This document shows, piece after piece, positions 1-9,617 of a DNA stretch of 64,000 nucleotides. The DNA comes from Winogradskyella luteola (GTDB taxonomy: Bacteria > Bacteroidota > Bacteroidia > Flavobacteriales > Flavobacteriaceae): assembly GCF_019203985.1 (NCBI RefSeq), contig NZ_JAGSPD010000003.1, positions 281,206-345,205 on the forward strand, written 5' to 3'. A model generated the notes under the pieces. It was not told the origin of the DNA, did no database searches, and saw only the letters and a list, made by a program, of their open reading frames with translations. How positions within the stretch are numbered: position 1 is the stretch's first letter; each line of letters begins with the position of its first letter. The position numbers were made by a program, and so were the translations under genes.

Positions 1-1623
1 AAATTTTATTTTTGGTTCTGTACCACTAGGCCTTAAAGCAATTTTGCTTCCATCCTCAGTATAGTAGATCAATACATTAGACTTAGGAATATCAATAGTT
101 TCTTCGGTATTGTCGTTTAGGTCTTTTGCAATGGATAATTGATAATCCTCAATCCTTATCACTTTAGAACTATTAACTGCTTTTAAAGGATTTTTGCGTG
201 CATCGATCATCATTTGTTTAATTTCATTTGCTCCTTCAATTCCTTTTTTGGTCAATGATACTAAACGTTCTTTATAAAACCCGTGCTCAACATATAAGTC
301 GATTAGCTTTTCATAGAGTGTTTTGCCTTCAGCTTTTTCCTGTGCAGCAATTTCACACGCTAAAAGGGTAGAGGTAACTGCATCTTTATCGCGAACAAAA
401 TCACCAACCATAAAGCCAAAGCTTTCCTCACCACCACCAATAAAGTCCAGCTCAGGGTAATCTTTTATCATTTTGGCTATCCATTTAAAACCTGTAAGAC
501 CAATTTTGCATTCTACATTGTAGGCTTCTGCTAAAACTGACATCATTGGGGTAGATACTATGGTAGAACCTACAAATTGGTTACCATTAATTTTATTTGC
601 ACTTTTCCACTGTTTTAATAGAAAATCTGTCATTAAGATCATGGTTTGGTTACCATTTAGTATCACTAATTCGTTATCTAGGTTTCTTACAACAACTCCT
701 AAGCGATCACAATCTGGATCTGTACCAATGACAATATCTCCATCGACTTTTTCCGCAAGCTTCATGGCCATTTTTAAAGCTTCAGGTTCTTCAGGGTTTG
801 GAGATACAACCGTTGGGAAGTTACCGTTTGGCTCGCGCTGTTCTTCAACTATATTAACGTTGGTATAGCCAGCACGGTTTAAAGTTTCGGGAACTGACAT
901 AATCGATGTGCCATGCAAAGAGGTAAACACAATGTTAAGGTTGGCTTTAGCTTCAGAAGTTGTATCAAAACTTCCATTTTTAACTGAAGCATTGATAAAT
1001 ACATCATCGATATCTTTTCCTATATATTGAATTAAATCATTGTTGGCTTCAAACTTGATTTCAGAATAATTTAAGGAATTAATTTCCGAAATAATTTCTT
1101 CATCTTGTGGAGGAACCAATTGTCCACCATCTTGCCAGTAGACTTTGTAACCATTATATTCTGGTGGGTTGTGCGATGCCGTTAATACAATACCACAATG
1201 GCAGTTTAAATGCTTTAATGCAAAAGATAGCTCTGGTGTTGGTCTAAGGTCTTCAAACAAATAAACCTTAATATCATTCGCAGAGAATACGTCGGCAACT
1301 ACTTTCCCAAAGGTTTTGCTATTGTGCCTGCAATCGTAAGCAATGGCAATTTTTACTTGCTCATTTACAAACGATTGCTTTAAATAATTACTTAAGCCTT
1401 GTGTGTTCTTTCCTAAGGTGTATTTATTAATACGGTTGGTGCCTAAGCCCATAATGCCTCGCATTCCACCAGTACCAAACTCTAGGTCCTTGTAGAAACT
1501 CTCTTCTAAACCCTTTGGGTCAGAAGCTATCATATGTTTTATTTGGTCTTGAGATTCGTTATCAAACGTTGGCGTTAGCCATGAATTAACACGTTCTAAA
1601 ATTTCGGGTTTTATATAAATCAT
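1..1623 (-). CDS. Phospho-sugar mutase (phosphoglucomutase/phosphomannomutase family), 3' end cut by window
   Basis: Alpha-D-phosphohexomutase that interconverts hexose 1- and 6-phosphates, a cytoplasmic step feeding nucleotide-sugar synthesis. I translated it from the ATG whose complement is at 1621-1623; the frame stays open to base 1, so the last residues and the stop lie off the left edge. Visible motifs are the catalytic phosphoserine loop [11 protein letters not shown] (Ser about residue 150), the Mg-binding loop [10 protein letters not shown] (about 300), the sugar-binding GGEESFG loop and the phosphate-binding RPSGTEPK near the truncated end. At 541 residues it is already close to the length of Bacteroidota phosphoglucomutases. 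A TACTTTTG -7 element on the minus strand (1646-1653) sits just upstream. The choice between phosphoglucomutase and phosphomannomutase cannot be made from motifs alone. Confidence 0.93.
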   Translation of the reverse strand, partial: MIYIKPEILERVNSWLTPTFDNESQDQIKHMIASDPKGLEESFYKDLEFGTGGMRGIMGLGTNRINKYTLGKNTQGLSNYLKQSFVNEQVKIAIAYDCRHNSKTFGKVVADVFSANDIKVYLFEDLRPTPELSFALKHLNCHCGIVLTASHNPPEYNGYKVYWQDGGQLVPPQDEEIISEINSLNYSEIKFEANNDLIQYIGKDIDDVFINASVKNGSFDTTSEAKANLNIVFTSLHGTSIMSVPETLNRAGYTNVNIVEEQREPNGNFPTVVSPNPEEPEALKMAMKLAEKVDGDIVIGTDPDCDRLGVVVRNLDNELVILNGNQTMILMTDFLLKQWKSANKINGNQFVGSTIVSTPMMSVLAEAYNVECKIGLTGFKWIAKMIKDYPELDFIGGGEESFGFMVGDFVRDKDAVTSTLLACEIAAQEKAEGKTLYEKLIDLYVEHGFYKERLVSLTKKGIEGANEIKQMMIDARKNPLKAVNSSKVIRIEDYQLSIAKDLNDNTEETIDIPKSNVLIYYTEDGSKIALRPSGTEPKIKF

Positions 1624-1701
1624 TTGTAATCGTGTGGTTATATTACAAAAGTAAGCATTTCGGTTTTTGATGCTTAAAATTAGCCCTATAATTTAATGGT
1701 A

Positions 1702-2652
1702 CTATTCTAAATTAATTTGCGCTTTGATATGGTAACGTTGTTGTTGGCGTTTTGAGCGTAATATGAGCTCTCCCAAAAAGCCTGCAATAAAAAACTGTGA
1801 GCCAATAATCATAGTAGACAATGCAATATAAAACTGTGGCCTTTCAGTGATGAGACGACCAGTCGGATTAAAAAACAGTTTATCTAATCCTAAATAAAAT
1901 GCAAATCCAAATCCAATGGCAAACATAATAACGCCTAGAGCACCAAAGAGATGCATTGGTCGTTTGCCAAAGCGCGAAACAAACCAAATTGTAATTAAGT
2001 CTAAAAAACCGTTTATAAAACGGTTCATGCCAAATTTAGTTTTTCCATATTTACGCGCTTGATGTTTTACAATCTTTTCTCCAATATTCATAAAACCAGC
2101 ATTTTTAGCTAGTACTGGAATATAGCGATGCATTTCGCCATAGACATCGATATGTTTTACAACGGAGTTGGAATACGCTTTAAGACCACAATTAAAATCG
2201 TGCAATTTTACACCAGATGTACGTCTGGCTGCCCAATTGAATATCTTAGAAGGTAGGTTTTTTGTGATTATAGAATCGTAACGTTTTTTCTTCCAGCCCG
2301 AGACTAAATCATAATGATTTTCAACTATCATTTTATAAAGTTCTGGGATTTCCTCTGGATTATCTTGTAAATCGGCATCCATAGTAATGACAACATCTCC
2401 TATGGCATTAGTGAAGCCAGCATGTAGTGCTTGTGACTTTCCGAAGTTTTTTAGAAAGCGAATGCCTTTTACGTTACGGTTAGCATCGGAGAGCTTAGAA
2501 ATAACTTTCCAGGAATCATCGGTACTACCATCATCAATAAACAGAATTTCGTAAGAAAACGAATTGGATTGCATCACCGATACAATCCAATCGTGTAGTT
2601 CTTTTAAAGATTCTTCTTCGTTAAGTAGTGGTATAACTACTGATATGTTCAT
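1702..2652 (-). CDS. Glycosyltransferase family 2, DPM1/polyprenyl-phosphate type, membrane anchored
   Basis: Predicted to transfer a sugar from a nucleotide donor to a polyprenyl-phosphate-type acceptor at the inner membrane. The 316-residue protein has a GT-A domain with the opening strand SVVIPLLNEE, the DDGS motif (about 40-43) and the DADLQDNPEE metal-binding motif (D92, D94). Two hydrophobic segments follow in the C-terminal third (about 225-250 and 270-300), as in DPM1/GtrB-like enzymes. I start at the ATG at 2652. An in-frame TTG 30 bases upstream lies inside a TATTTTTG -7-like element (2680-2687, minus strand) and is unlikely to be used. It lies just downstream of the DUF4199 gene on the same strand, so the two may be co-transcribed. 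The sugar and acceptor are unknown. Confidence 0.9.
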   Translation of the reverse strand: MNISVVIPLLNEEESLKELHDWIVSVMQSNSFSYEILFIDDGSTDDSWKVISKLSDANRNVKGIRFLKNFGKSQALHAGFTNAIGDVVITMDADLQDNPEEIPELYKMIVENHYDLVSGWKKKRYDSIITKNLPSKIFNWAARRTSGVKLHDFNCGLKAYSNSVVKHIDVYGEMHRYIPVLAKNAGFMNIGEKIVKHQARKYGKTKFGMNRFINGFLDLITIWFVSRFGKRPMHLFGALGVIMFAIGFGFAFYLGLDKLFFNPTGRLITERPQFYIALSTMIIGSQFFIAGFLGELILRSKRQQQRYHIKAQINLE

Positions 2653-2707
2653 ATTGATGTGGTCTATTAATCTAGACTTCAAAAATAGAGAAATTATTTA
2701 TCTATTG

Positions 2708-3223
2708 TTAAGAGTTGTTTTTCATTACTAAACCACCTATAAGCGAATAGATTAAGCCAAAAAATAAACTCATTGCTATCCAAAAAGCTGATGCAGCTGA
2801 AGGACTAGAAAACATTTCGGCCCATTCTAAACTTTGTTTGATTTGCTCTTCGGTCATGTTTGGGTTTTCTAGCATTTTATCTTTTACAATCTCTAAGGAT
2901 TGAGCAGTAAATTCTGGGTCTATAACATAATTGAAAAGAAATATCCAAACTACATATACCAATGCACTAATAATAGCAATAGCTAAACCAACTTTTAAGG
3001 CATCTCCAAGACTTAAAGTATTGGCATTACTTTTCTTATACTGACTTATGCCATAAATAATTGCAACAGGAAATGCTATGTAATAAATAACAGCAGGCCA
3101 TTGAACTCCCTCAAGTGCCATCCCAGTAACATACATTATTACAGATATGCTTAACATTACCATTCCCAAAACGACTCCGTAGTTAAGTGCGAATTTTCCA
3201 GCTGTTGGTTTTTGATGTTCCAT
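2708..3223 (-). CDS. DUF4199 family membrane protein
   Basis: Small integral membrane protein of unknown function. The 171 residues contain four hydrophobic segments: two near the N-terminus (about 20-40 and 48-65), one near 85-105 and one at the C-terminus (about 145-168). Between the third and fourth is a charged stretch with LEIVKDKMLENPNMTEEQ. This layout, with the positive loop ISQYKKSN before segment three, matches DUF4199 proteins that are common in Bacteroidota and usually encoded beside a DPM1-type glycosyltransferase, as here. The ATG at 3223 (MEHQKPTAGKFALNYG) is preferred to an upstream in-frame start because it fits family length. The gene diverges from the L31 gene. Confidence 0.85.
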   Translation of the reverse strand: MEHQKPTAGKFALNYGVVLGMVMLSISVIMYVTGMALEGVQWPAVIYYIAFPVAIIYGISQYKKSNANTLSLGDALKVGLAIAIISALVYVVWIFLFNYVIDPEFTAQSLEIVKDKMLENPNMTEEQIKQSLEWAEMFSSPSAASAFWIAMSLFFGLIYSLIGGLVMKNNS

Positions 3224-3315
3224 AATTAAAATGAGTTTTATAGTTAATTGTTTAGTTAGTACCCAAAGATAAGTATTTGTTACAGGAATAAGTAAAATAA
3301 AAATCATTAAAAAGA

Positions 3316-3345
3316 TTGTACATTTATAAAAAATATTTAAATTTG
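3316..3345 (+). promoter_or_regulatory. Bacteroidota-type promoter of rpmE2
   Basis: TTG at 3316-3318, then 19 bases, then TAAATTTG at 3338-3345. This matches the TTG-N(17-23)-TAnnTTTG consensus of the Bacteroidota housekeeping sigma factor and lies 38 bases before the L31 ATG. Confidence 0.75.
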
Positions 3346-3383
3346 CACCTCGAAAAAATCGAATTATTTTAAAGCATTTAGTG

Positions 3384-3635
3384 ATGAAAGCAGGAATACA
3401 TCCAGAAAATTATAGAGTAGTAGCATTTAAAGACATGTCTAATGACGATGTGTTTTTAACGAAGTCTACAGCAGATACAAATGAAACTATTGAGGTTGAT
3501 GGTGTTGAATATCCATTGGTAAAATTGGAAATTTCTAGAACATCGCATCCATATTACACAGGTAAATCTAAATTAGTGGATACTGCTGGTCGTATCGATA
3601 AATTCAAAAACAAATATGCTAAGTTTAAGAAATAA
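3384..3635 (+). CDS. rpmE2: 50S ribosomal protein L31 type B
   Basis: Large-subunit ribosomal protein bL31 of the zinc-free (type B, YkgM-like) class. The 83-residue protein opens [19 protein letters not shown], has the conserved [28 protein letters not shown] block at its C-terminus and lacks the CxxC pairs of type A L31. The ATG at 3384 directly follows an in-frame GTG; I take the ATG. A well-formed promoter lies upstream and a strong terminator downstream, so it is probably transcribed alone. Confidence 0.96.
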   Translation: MKAGIHPENYRVVAFKDMSNDDVFLTKSTADTNETIEVDGVEYPLVKLEISRTSHPYYTGKSKLVDTAGRIDKFKNKYAKFKK

Positions 3636-3654
3636 ATTTAGCTTACAGATAACG

Positions 3655-3688
3655 AAAAAGCCTTTCTAATAACAGAAAGGCTTTTTTG
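3655..3688 (+). terminator. Rho-independent terminator after rpmE2
   Basis: AAAAAGCCTTTCT pairs with AGAAAGGCTTTTT around a six-base loop, followed by a T-run. Confidence 0.85.
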
Positions 3689-3738
3689 TTTTCTATAATT
3701 AGGCTACTTTTAAAACTTTAATTTTTAGACGTAACAAT

Positions 3739-4914
3739 ATGAACTATATACTATTTGACGGTCCTTATCGCAATAATCTCTTACCATTTACTTACACAAG
3801 ACCTGTAGCAGATATTAGAGTTGGTATTTTAACCATTCGTCAGAAATGGGAATCGTATTTAGAATATACAAGTACTACCGTAACTGAGGATTATTTGTCC
3901 GATAAGTTTCCTATGGTAGAAATGGAGGAAAACATTATGATCAATGCCTCTTTTTTACCGAATTTGGAGCTTGTTACGTTGATAAAGAATTTAAAGCATA
4001 ACCAAGCTCTATTTAGAGGAGAAGATGTTATTGCATTTTTTGCAAAAGAAGGAGAGGAAGTCAATGATTTTTTAAGTTTTGATGCCATAGAATTTGAAAG
4101 TAATGTTTTAACTATAGAGCACACTTGGGATATTTTTTCAAAGAATGGAGATGCTATAAAAGATGATTTCTTACTTATAACCAAGGATAGAAAATCAGAA
4201 CCTATTCCTGCTACTATAAACACAATCAACCCAGAACATATTTTTATCGAAAAAGGAGCAACCTTAAACTTTGCTACATTAAATGCCAGTTTTGGTCCAA
4301 TTTATATTGGTCGAGATGCAGAAATCATGGAAGGTTCTGTTGTTAGGGGACCTTTAGCACTTTGTAATAATGCTACTTTAAAATTGGGAACAAAGATTTA
4401 TGGACCAACCACAGTCGGGCCACATAGTAAAGTTGGCGGAGAAGTTAATAATTCGGTGTTATTTGGTTATTCTAACAAAGGCCATGATGGGTTTTTAGGA
4501 AACTCTGTCTTGGGAGAATGGTGTAATTTAGGAGCAGATACGAACAATTCAAACCTTAAAAATAATTATGCCGAAGTAAGATTATGGGATTATCAAACTG
4601 GCGGCTTTGCAAAAACTGGATTACAGTTTTGTGGACTTATGATGGGAGATCATAGTAAGTGCGGTATCAACACTATGTTTAATACTGGTACGGTTGTTGG
4701 TGTAAGTGCTAATATCTTTGGAAGTGGTTTTCCTCGCAATTTTGTACCGAGCTTTTCTTGGGGAGGAAGTAAAGGCTTCGTAACCTATAAAACGAATAAG
4801 GCGTTTGAAGTCGCAGAAGTAGTTATGGCTAGGCGCAAAGAAGAATTTACAGACAAAGACAAAGCGATTTTAGAACATGTTTTCGAAGAAACAAAACAAT
4901 ACAGAAGAGAATAA
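3739..4914 (+). CDS. GlmU-family protein, putative sugar nucleotidyltransferase-like
   Basis: Two-domain protein of 391 residues related to GlmU/Glc-1-P nucleotidyltransferases. The N-terminal half (about 1-160) resembles a nucleotidyltransferase fold but lacks the canonical GxGTRM signature loop: it reads MNYILFDGPYRNNLLPFTYTRPVADIRVG instead in two short blocks. The C-terminal half (about 170-370) is a left-handed beta-helix with hexapeptide repeats such as IYIGRDAEIMEG and CNNATLKLGTKIYG. This is a widespread Bacteroidota family annotated as GlmU-like; its substrate is not known to me. The ATG at 3739 is the first of the frame. It is followed after 5 bases by the PD40-protein gene, probably in one transcript. 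Confidence 0.82.
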   Translation: MNYILFDGPYRNNLLPFTYTRPVADIRVGILTIRQKWESYLEYTSTTVTEDYLSDKFPMVEMEENIMINASFLPNLELVTLIKNLKHNQALFRGEDVIAFFAKEGEEVNDFLSFDAIEFESNVLTIEHTWDIFSKNGDAIKDDFLLITKDRKSEPIPATINTINPEHIFIEKGATLNFATLNASFGPIYIGRDAEIMEGSVVRGPLALCNNATLKLGTKIYGPTTVGPHSKVGGEVNNSVLFGYSNKGHDGFLGNSVLGEWCNLGADTNNSNLKNNYAEVRLWDYQTGGFAKTGLQFCGLMMGDHSKCGINTMFNTGTVVGVSANIFGSGFPRNFVPSFSWGGSKGFVTYKTNKAFEVAEVVMARRKEEFTDKDKAILEHVFEETKQYRRE

Positions 4915-4919
4915 TAGTT

Positions 4920-5828
4920 ATGCTTAGAACCAAATTTACACTACTGCTTTTATTAACTTTAGCCTATAGCTTTTCGCAAAGCGATGATGTTGCAATAAAA
5001 CCACTTAAGATTAATACCAAGCTCAATCACTATGGTGCACAGGTTGCGGGTGATAAAATATACTTCAGTCATCATCTCACTACAAAACGAGGTCGCCCAA
5101 TTAAAGATAAATATGATGGCTTTATCTATACTACGTACGAAGCTTCTTTGAGTGAAGATGGGGAAATTATAAATGAAAAACCCATAGAAAAAACTAAATT
5201 AGGGCAATTCAATCTGTCTTCAGTTACATTTTCAAAAGATAGAAAATACATGTACTTTACTTCAAATCATGTAGGTGAAAAGGGGACCAATAAACGAAAA
5301 GGTGTAGATACATACAATTTAATGATTCAGCGTGCAGAGTATGTTGAGGGAAAGGGATGGACAAATTTTGAAACTCTGCCATTTTGCAATCCAGATAATA
5401 ATTATGCACATCCAGCTTTAAGTCCAGATGGATCTGTATTGTATTTTGTTTCAGATTTTAAAGGTACTAAAGGCAAATCCGATTTGTTTAAGGTTTCTGT
5501 TTCTAATCATAAAACCTATGGTGAAGTTACCAATTTGGGAGAATCCATTAATTCTTCACGTACCGAGGTTTTTCCGTTTGTAAGTGCGGATAACAAGCTG
5601 TATTTTGCATCAGATAGACGAGGAGGAAAAGGAGGCTTGGATATTTACGTCTACGATTTAGAATCTGGAGACGATGAACAAGTTCCGGTGTCTTTAGATG
5701 AACCCATAAACAGTATGGGTAATGATTTTTCATTCTTTATAAATGAGGATTTAACTACAGGCTATTTTTCATCGAGACGCTCTAAGGGAGAAGGAGGCGA
5801 TGATTTGTATTATTTTGAAAAGTTTTGA
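4920..5828 (+). CDS. Secreted PD40 (WD40-like beta-propeller) repeat protein
   Basis: Exported protein of 302 residues. The N-terminus MLRTKFTLLLLLTLAYSFSQ is a signal peptide with a Flavobacteria-like cleavage region at FSQ. The mature part has TolB/PD40 blades: SVTFSKDRKYMYFTSN, HPALSPDGSVLYFVSD, FPFVSADNKLYFASDRRGGKGGLDIYVYD and a last block ending YFSSRRSKGEGGDDLYYFE. The same repeat occurs in N-terminal parts of Bacteroidota OmpA-family proteins, but no OmpA domain is present here. It probably acts in the periplasm or at the outer membrane; function unknown. Confidence 0.82.
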   Translation: MLRTKFTLLLLLTLAYSFSQSDDVAIKPLKINTKLNHYGAQVAGDKIYFSHHLTTKRGRPIKDKYDGFIYTTYEASLSEDGEIINEKPIEKTKLGQFNLSSVTFSKDRKYMYFTSNHVGEKGTNKRKGVDTYNLMIQRAEYVEGKGWTNFETLPFCNPDNNYAHPALSPDGSVLYFVSDFKGTKGKSDLFKVSVSNHKTYGEVTNLGESINSSRTEVFPFVSADNKLYFASDRRGGKGGLDIYVYDLESGDDEQVPVSLDEPINSMGNDFSFFINEDLTTGYFSSRRSKGEGGDDLYYFEKF

Positions 5829-5872
5829 GTTACCGGAGGCTTTGAAAATTAATTGATTTCATAGTTATACTA

Positions 5873-7486
5873 CTAATCATTTACTTTTTTAACGGTTTTC
5901 AATTCCAATAAATTAGTAGCATTAATACCCAAGCCCTTAACTTCTTTTCTGGTAAACCGAACTACCTCGTCATAAAACAATGGTACTATTGGTGCAGAGG
6001 TCATGACTAAAGAGTCCATTTGGGTGTAAAGCTGCTCTCGTTTTTCTGTATCGGTTTCGAGATAGGCGGTTTCATACATGGCATCGAATTCATTACTTTT
6101 AAAATGCGTGTAATTTGGGCCATTCGGTGCGAAGTTTTTACTATAATATAGAGATAGGTAGTTTTCAGCATCAGGATAATCAGCAATCCAGCTCGCTCTA
6201 AAAAAGTCGAGTTGGCCGTTCGCTTTGGCATCTTTCAAGCTCGATGCAGGTATTACATCCACATTGACCTGTATGCCTATTTTTTGAATTTCACGTTGAA
6301 TAAATTCACAAAAACTAAGGTAATTACTTGTTGTGGTCAATGTTATTTCTGGATTTTGGATTCCTGTTTCAGATTTAAATTCTGCCACTAATTGTTTTGC
6401 TTTTTCCGGTTGATGAGTAAAGCCAATTGCATCGTCAAAACCAGGCAACCCCTTTGGGATAAATCCGCCCGAAGCAGGTATGCCAATGCCATTTCTAAGA
6501 TAAGTCATCATTTTAGCTCGGTTAAAACCCAAGTTAATCGCCTTTCTTAGTTTTAAGGATCGTAATTCATTAACCTCATTTTCCATATAAAAAGCTAGAT
6601 ATTCGGTGTTTAGATATGGACCACGAATCATGTTAACATCATTTGCATACTGTTCTCGTAGCTTACCGTCAGCAGTTAAAATTTCATCTTTATAGGAAGT
6701 ATCCAGCCCAGATACAAAATCAATATTTCCTTGTGCGAATTGTAAAAATTCACTCTGCTTATCGGATAAAAATGTTATGGCTATAGCTTCTAAATATGGT
6801 AGCGTATTTCCTTTAGTGTCCTTTTCAAAATAGTTGTTGTTTCGTCTAAAAACAAGCTTAATATTTTCTTCCCAACGCTTAAATTTGAAAGGGCCAGTAC
6901 CAATGGGGTTCGACCTAAAATCATTACCATAGTGTTTTACAATTTCTTTAGGAACGACGGAACAATACTTCATGGTCAATAAACCTAAAAATGCTGGGAA
7001 AGGTTGTTTTAATTTTATTTGAAAGGTAGAATCGCTTATAGCAGAAAAATAATCGACTTTATTTAACACCCAACTGCCAGGAGAAGCGACTGACTTATCT
7101 TTAAGTCTATTAAAACTGTATTCAAAATCTGATGCTTTTACGGTTCTGGTTGAATCATTATTAAATAGTTTATGTTTATGAAAAAACACGTCTTTTCTAA
7201 GATGAAATGTATAAGTTGTGGCACTATCGGTAATGGTCCAATTCTTAGCAATACAGGGCAGTACGTTTAACTGATCGTCCATTTGTACCAAGCCATTAAA
7301 TAACTGATGTGTTGCCCAAATGTCTGCCAAATCCTTAGAGAAAGCTGGATCTAGAGAACCTATATTTTTGTGCTCGTTGTATCTAAAGACGAGGTGGTCT
7401 TTATTTAATTTTTCTTTAGAAGTACAAGACATGACAACTAGAAATAGTATGGCACAGTAGAATACAGTTTTTTTCGGTTTTAGCAT
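5873..7486 (-). CDS. Peptide/oligopeptide ABC transporter substrate-binding lipoprotein (SBP_bac_5)
   Basis: Extracytoplasmic solute-binding protein of the DppA/OppA family, 537 residues. The ATG at 7486 gives a lipoprotein signal ending LVVMSCTS, with the lipobox Cys at about residue 20. Family motifs are the entry block SLDPAFSKDLADIWATHQLFNGL, split here as the typical N-terminal lobe, the YTFHLRKDVFFH segment, the GTGPFKFKRWE motif and C-terminal DFFRASWIADYPDAENYL. An upstream in-frame GTG would put 10 extra residues ahead of the signal and is rejected. No permease or ATPase genes are adjacent, so the partner transporter must lie elsewhere or the protein acts alone. Confidence 0.9.
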   Translation of the reverse strand: MLKPKKTVFYCAILFLVVMSCTSKEKLNKDHLVFRYNEHKNIGSLDPAFSKDLADIWATHQLFNGLVQMDDQLNVLPCIAKNWTITDSATTYTFHLRKDVFFHKHKLFNNDSTRTVKASDFEYSFNRLKDKSVASPGSWVLNKVDYFSAISDSTFQIKLKQPFPAFLGLLTMKYCSVVPKEIVKHYGNDFRSNPIGTGPFKFKRWEENIKLVFRRNNNYFEKDTKGNTLPYLEAIAITFLSDKQSEFLQFAQGNIDFVSGLDTSYKDEILTADGKLREQYANDVNMIRGPYLNTEYLAFYMENEVNELRSLKLRKAINLGFNRAKMMTYLRNGIGIPASGGFIPKGLPGFDDAIGFTHQPEKAKQLVAEFKSETGIQNPEITLTTTSNYLSFCEFIQREIQKIGIQVNVDVIPASSLKDAKANGQLDFFRASWIADYPDAENYLSLYYSKNFAPNGPNYTHFKSNEFDAMYETAYLETDTEKREQLYTQMDSLVMTSAPIVPLFYDEVVRFTRKEVKGLGINATNLLELKTVKKVND

Positions 7487-7603
7487 ATAACTAATATATT
7501 GTAAATTTGCAGCCACAAAAATTTATAAGTTGCACATTACTCTCAATTTGAGTGCTAAAGGTAAATTTAAAAACATCTTGAAACAAGTTCAGGATAACAA
7601 AAG

Positions 7604-8929
7604 ATGGAAACGAAAAAAGTAGTATTTTACACCTTAGGTTGCAAACTCAACTTCTCAGAAACTTCCACCATAGCCAGAAGTTTTAAAGACGAAGGTTTTG
7701 AGCGTGTGGACTTTGGGCAAGAAGCGGATATATATGTGATTAATACCTGCTCGGTTACTGAAAATGCAGACAAACGTTTTAAAACAATCGTAAAGCAAGC
7801 ACAAAAAATAAATCCGGATGCTTTTGTTGCTGCTATTGGTTGCTATGCACAATTAAAGCCTTCAGAATTGGCAGATGTCAATGGAGTAGATTTGGTTTTG
7901 GGAGCCACAGAAAAATTTAAAATAACAGATTATCTTAATGATTTAACAAAAAACGACTTTGGCGAGGTACACTCTTGCGAAATTGAAGATGCGGATTTTT
8001 ACGTTGGTAGTTATTCAATAGGCGATAGAACAAGAGCTTTTCTTAAAGTACAAGATGGCTGTGATTATAAGTGTACGTATTGTACAATTCCACTCGCCAG
8101 AGGTATTTCTCGTAGTGATACCATGGACAATGTCTTAAAAAATGCCAAGGAAATTTCCCAACAAGATATTAAGGAAATCGTTTTAACTGGTGTAAATATT
8201 GGAGATTATGGTAAAGGCGAGTTCGGAAATAAAAAGCATGAACATACCTTTTTAGACTTAGTAACTCAACTTGATAAAGTTGAAGGTATTGAGCGCTTAA
8301 GGATTTCGTCTATTGAGCCCAACTTATTGAAGAATGAAACGATAGATTTGGTGTCTAAATCCAGAGCTTTTGTGCCTCATTTTCATGTGCCTTTGCAGAG
8401 TGGGAGTAATGATATTCTTAAAAAGATGAAACGTCGCTATATGAAAGAACTATACGTGAATCGTGTTTCAAAAATAAAGGAAGTCATGCCACACGCTTGT
8501 ATTGGTGTCGATGTTATTGTAGGTTTTCCTGGAGAAACAGATGACCACTTTTTAGAAACGTATAACTTTTTAAATGAACTTGATATTTCCTATTTACATG
8601 TCTTCACATATTCTGAGCGCGACAATACAGAAGCGGCAGAAATGAATGGTGTTGTACCTAAAAATATCAGAGCCAAACGCAGTAAAATGTTGCGAGGGCT
8701 ATCTGCCAAAAAGCGAAGAGCATTCTACGAAGAACAACTAGGTACTGAACGAACCGTTTTGTTTGAAAGCGAAAATAAAGAAGGCTATATTCATGGGTTT
8801 ACTGAAAATTACGTAAAGGTAAAAACACCTTGGAATCCTGAGTTAGTCAACACGCTTCATGGAGTTCATTTGACTAAAATTGATGAAGATGGTTTGGTGC
8901 GATTTAATTTTGTTAAAGAATCTCTTTAA
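7604..8929 (+). CDS. mtaB: tRNA (N6-L-threonylcarbamoyladenosine(37)-C2)-methylthiotransferase MtaB
   Basis: Radical SAM enzyme that adds a methylthio group to t6A at position 37 of ANN-decoding tRNAs. The 441 residues hold the N-terminal UPF0004 domain with cysteines at TLGCKLN, INTCSVTENAD and IGCYAQ (second iron-sulfur cluster), then the radical SAM triad CDYKCTYC (about 153-160) followed by TIPLARG, and a C-terminal TRAM-like region. The wording CTIPLARG and the length separate it from MiaB and RimO. The ATG at 7604 is preceded by a TAAATTTG -7-like element at 7502-7509, giving a leader of roughly 90 bases. Confidence 0.94.
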   Translation: METKKVVFYTLGCKLNFSETSTIARSFKDEGFERVDFGQEADIYVINTCSVTENADKRFKTIVKQAQKINPDAFVAAIGCYAQLKPSELADVNGVDLVLGATEKFKITDYLNDLTKNDFGEVHSCEIEDADFYVGSYSIGDRTRAFLKVQDGCDYKCTYCTIPLARGISRSDTMDNVLKNAKEISQQDIKEIVLTGVNIGDYGKGEFGNKKHEHTFLDLVTQLDKVEGIERLRISSIEPNLLKNETIDLVSKSRAFVPHFHVPLQSGSNDILKKMKRRYMKELYVNRVSKIKEVMPHACIGVDVIVGFPGETDDHFLETYNFLNELDISYLHVFTYSERDNTEAAEMNGVVPKNIRAKRSKMLRGLSAKKRRAFYEEQLGTERTVLFESENKEGYIHGFTENYVKVKTPWNPELVNTLHGVHLTKIDEDGLVRFNFVKESL

Positions 8930-8957
8930 AAGAGCTAATATAGTTTGTTTCTTATGT

Positions 8958-8965
8958 TATATTTG
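8958..8965 (+). promoter_or_regulatory. Candidate -7 element before lipocalin-like lipoprotein
   Basis: TATATTTG, 21 bases before the ATG at 8987. No TTG at proper spacing was found, so only half of the consensus is present. Confidence 0.45.
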
Positions 8966-8986
8966 CGCCTAATCAATTAACATATT

Positions 8987-9529
8987 ATGAAGAAAATTTT
9001 TTTAAACCTTTTCGTTTTATTGGGGCTTTTGCTCGTAACATCTTGTAGTGATGATGATGACGATAACAGTGTTTCACTTGAAGGAACTTGGGTGCTAACT
9101 ACTTTGAGCACAGATGGATCCTTTGATCTAAACAATGATGGTTCTGCTAGTGCTAACCTATTAAATGAAATAAATTGCCCAACTAACGAATCCATTATTT
9201 TTACTGATGTTACGGCAACTTATGTATCAACATTTTCTCTAGAAGAAATCGAACTTGTTGTAGATGGAGAAGGAGAGACGGAAGATATGTATATTGTCGA
9301 CTGTGATTCAGGGTTAGAAAGCAATCAAGCAACTTACGTGAGAAATGGAAATACGATTACCGTTACGTTTACTTATGTAGAGGATGGTGAGACTTTTGAA
9401 GAAATCAATATATTGAATATAGATGGTAACACTATTACTTTTACGGAAGTAAATGGCTTTGTTGTTGAAGGAGATGATTTTGAAATCTTAGTTCAGCAAG
9501 ATCTTGTTTATACCTTTACTAAGGAGTAA
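8987..9529 (+). CDS. Lipocalin-like lipoprotein, hypothetical
   Basis: Small exported lipoprotein of 180 residues. The signal MKKIFLNLFVLLGLLLVTSC places the lipidated Cys at residue 20, followed by an acidic tract SDDDDDNS, which is typical of Flavobacteria surface lipoproteins. The body begins with LEGTWVLTTLSTDG, the opening strand of lipocalin-like domains in this phylum, and continues in alternating beta-strand pattern (TYVRNGNTITVTFTYVEDGE). Two Cys (INCPTNES and VDCDSG) could form a disulfide. Ligand and role are unknown. Confidence 0.8.
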   Translation: MKKIFLNLFVLLGLLLVTSCSDDDDDNSVSLEGTWVLTTLSTDGSFDLNNDGSASANLLNEINCPTNESIIFTDVTATYVSTFSLEEIELVVDGEGETEDMYIVDCDSGLESNQATYVRNGNTITVTFTYVEDGETFEEINILNIDGNTITFTEVNGFVVEGDDFEILVQQDLVYTFTKE

Positions 9530-9538
9530 TATTTAGTT

Positions 9539-9582
9539 TGACAAGTTCTAAATAACCGATGCAGGCCATTTAGAACTTGTCA
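9539..9582. terminator. Long inverted repeat between convergent genes, probable bidirectional terminator
   Basis: A perfect 15-base stem: TGACAAGTTCTAAAT at 9539-9553 pairs with ATTTAGAACTTGTCA at 9568-9582 around a 14-base loop. It lies between the lipoprotein gene and the convergent acyltransferase gene. The T-tract after it (CATTTTAAT) is weak. Confidence 0.6.
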
Positions 9583-9617
9583 TTTTAATAAGCTTTATTT
9601 AATGGGATAATAGAAAT

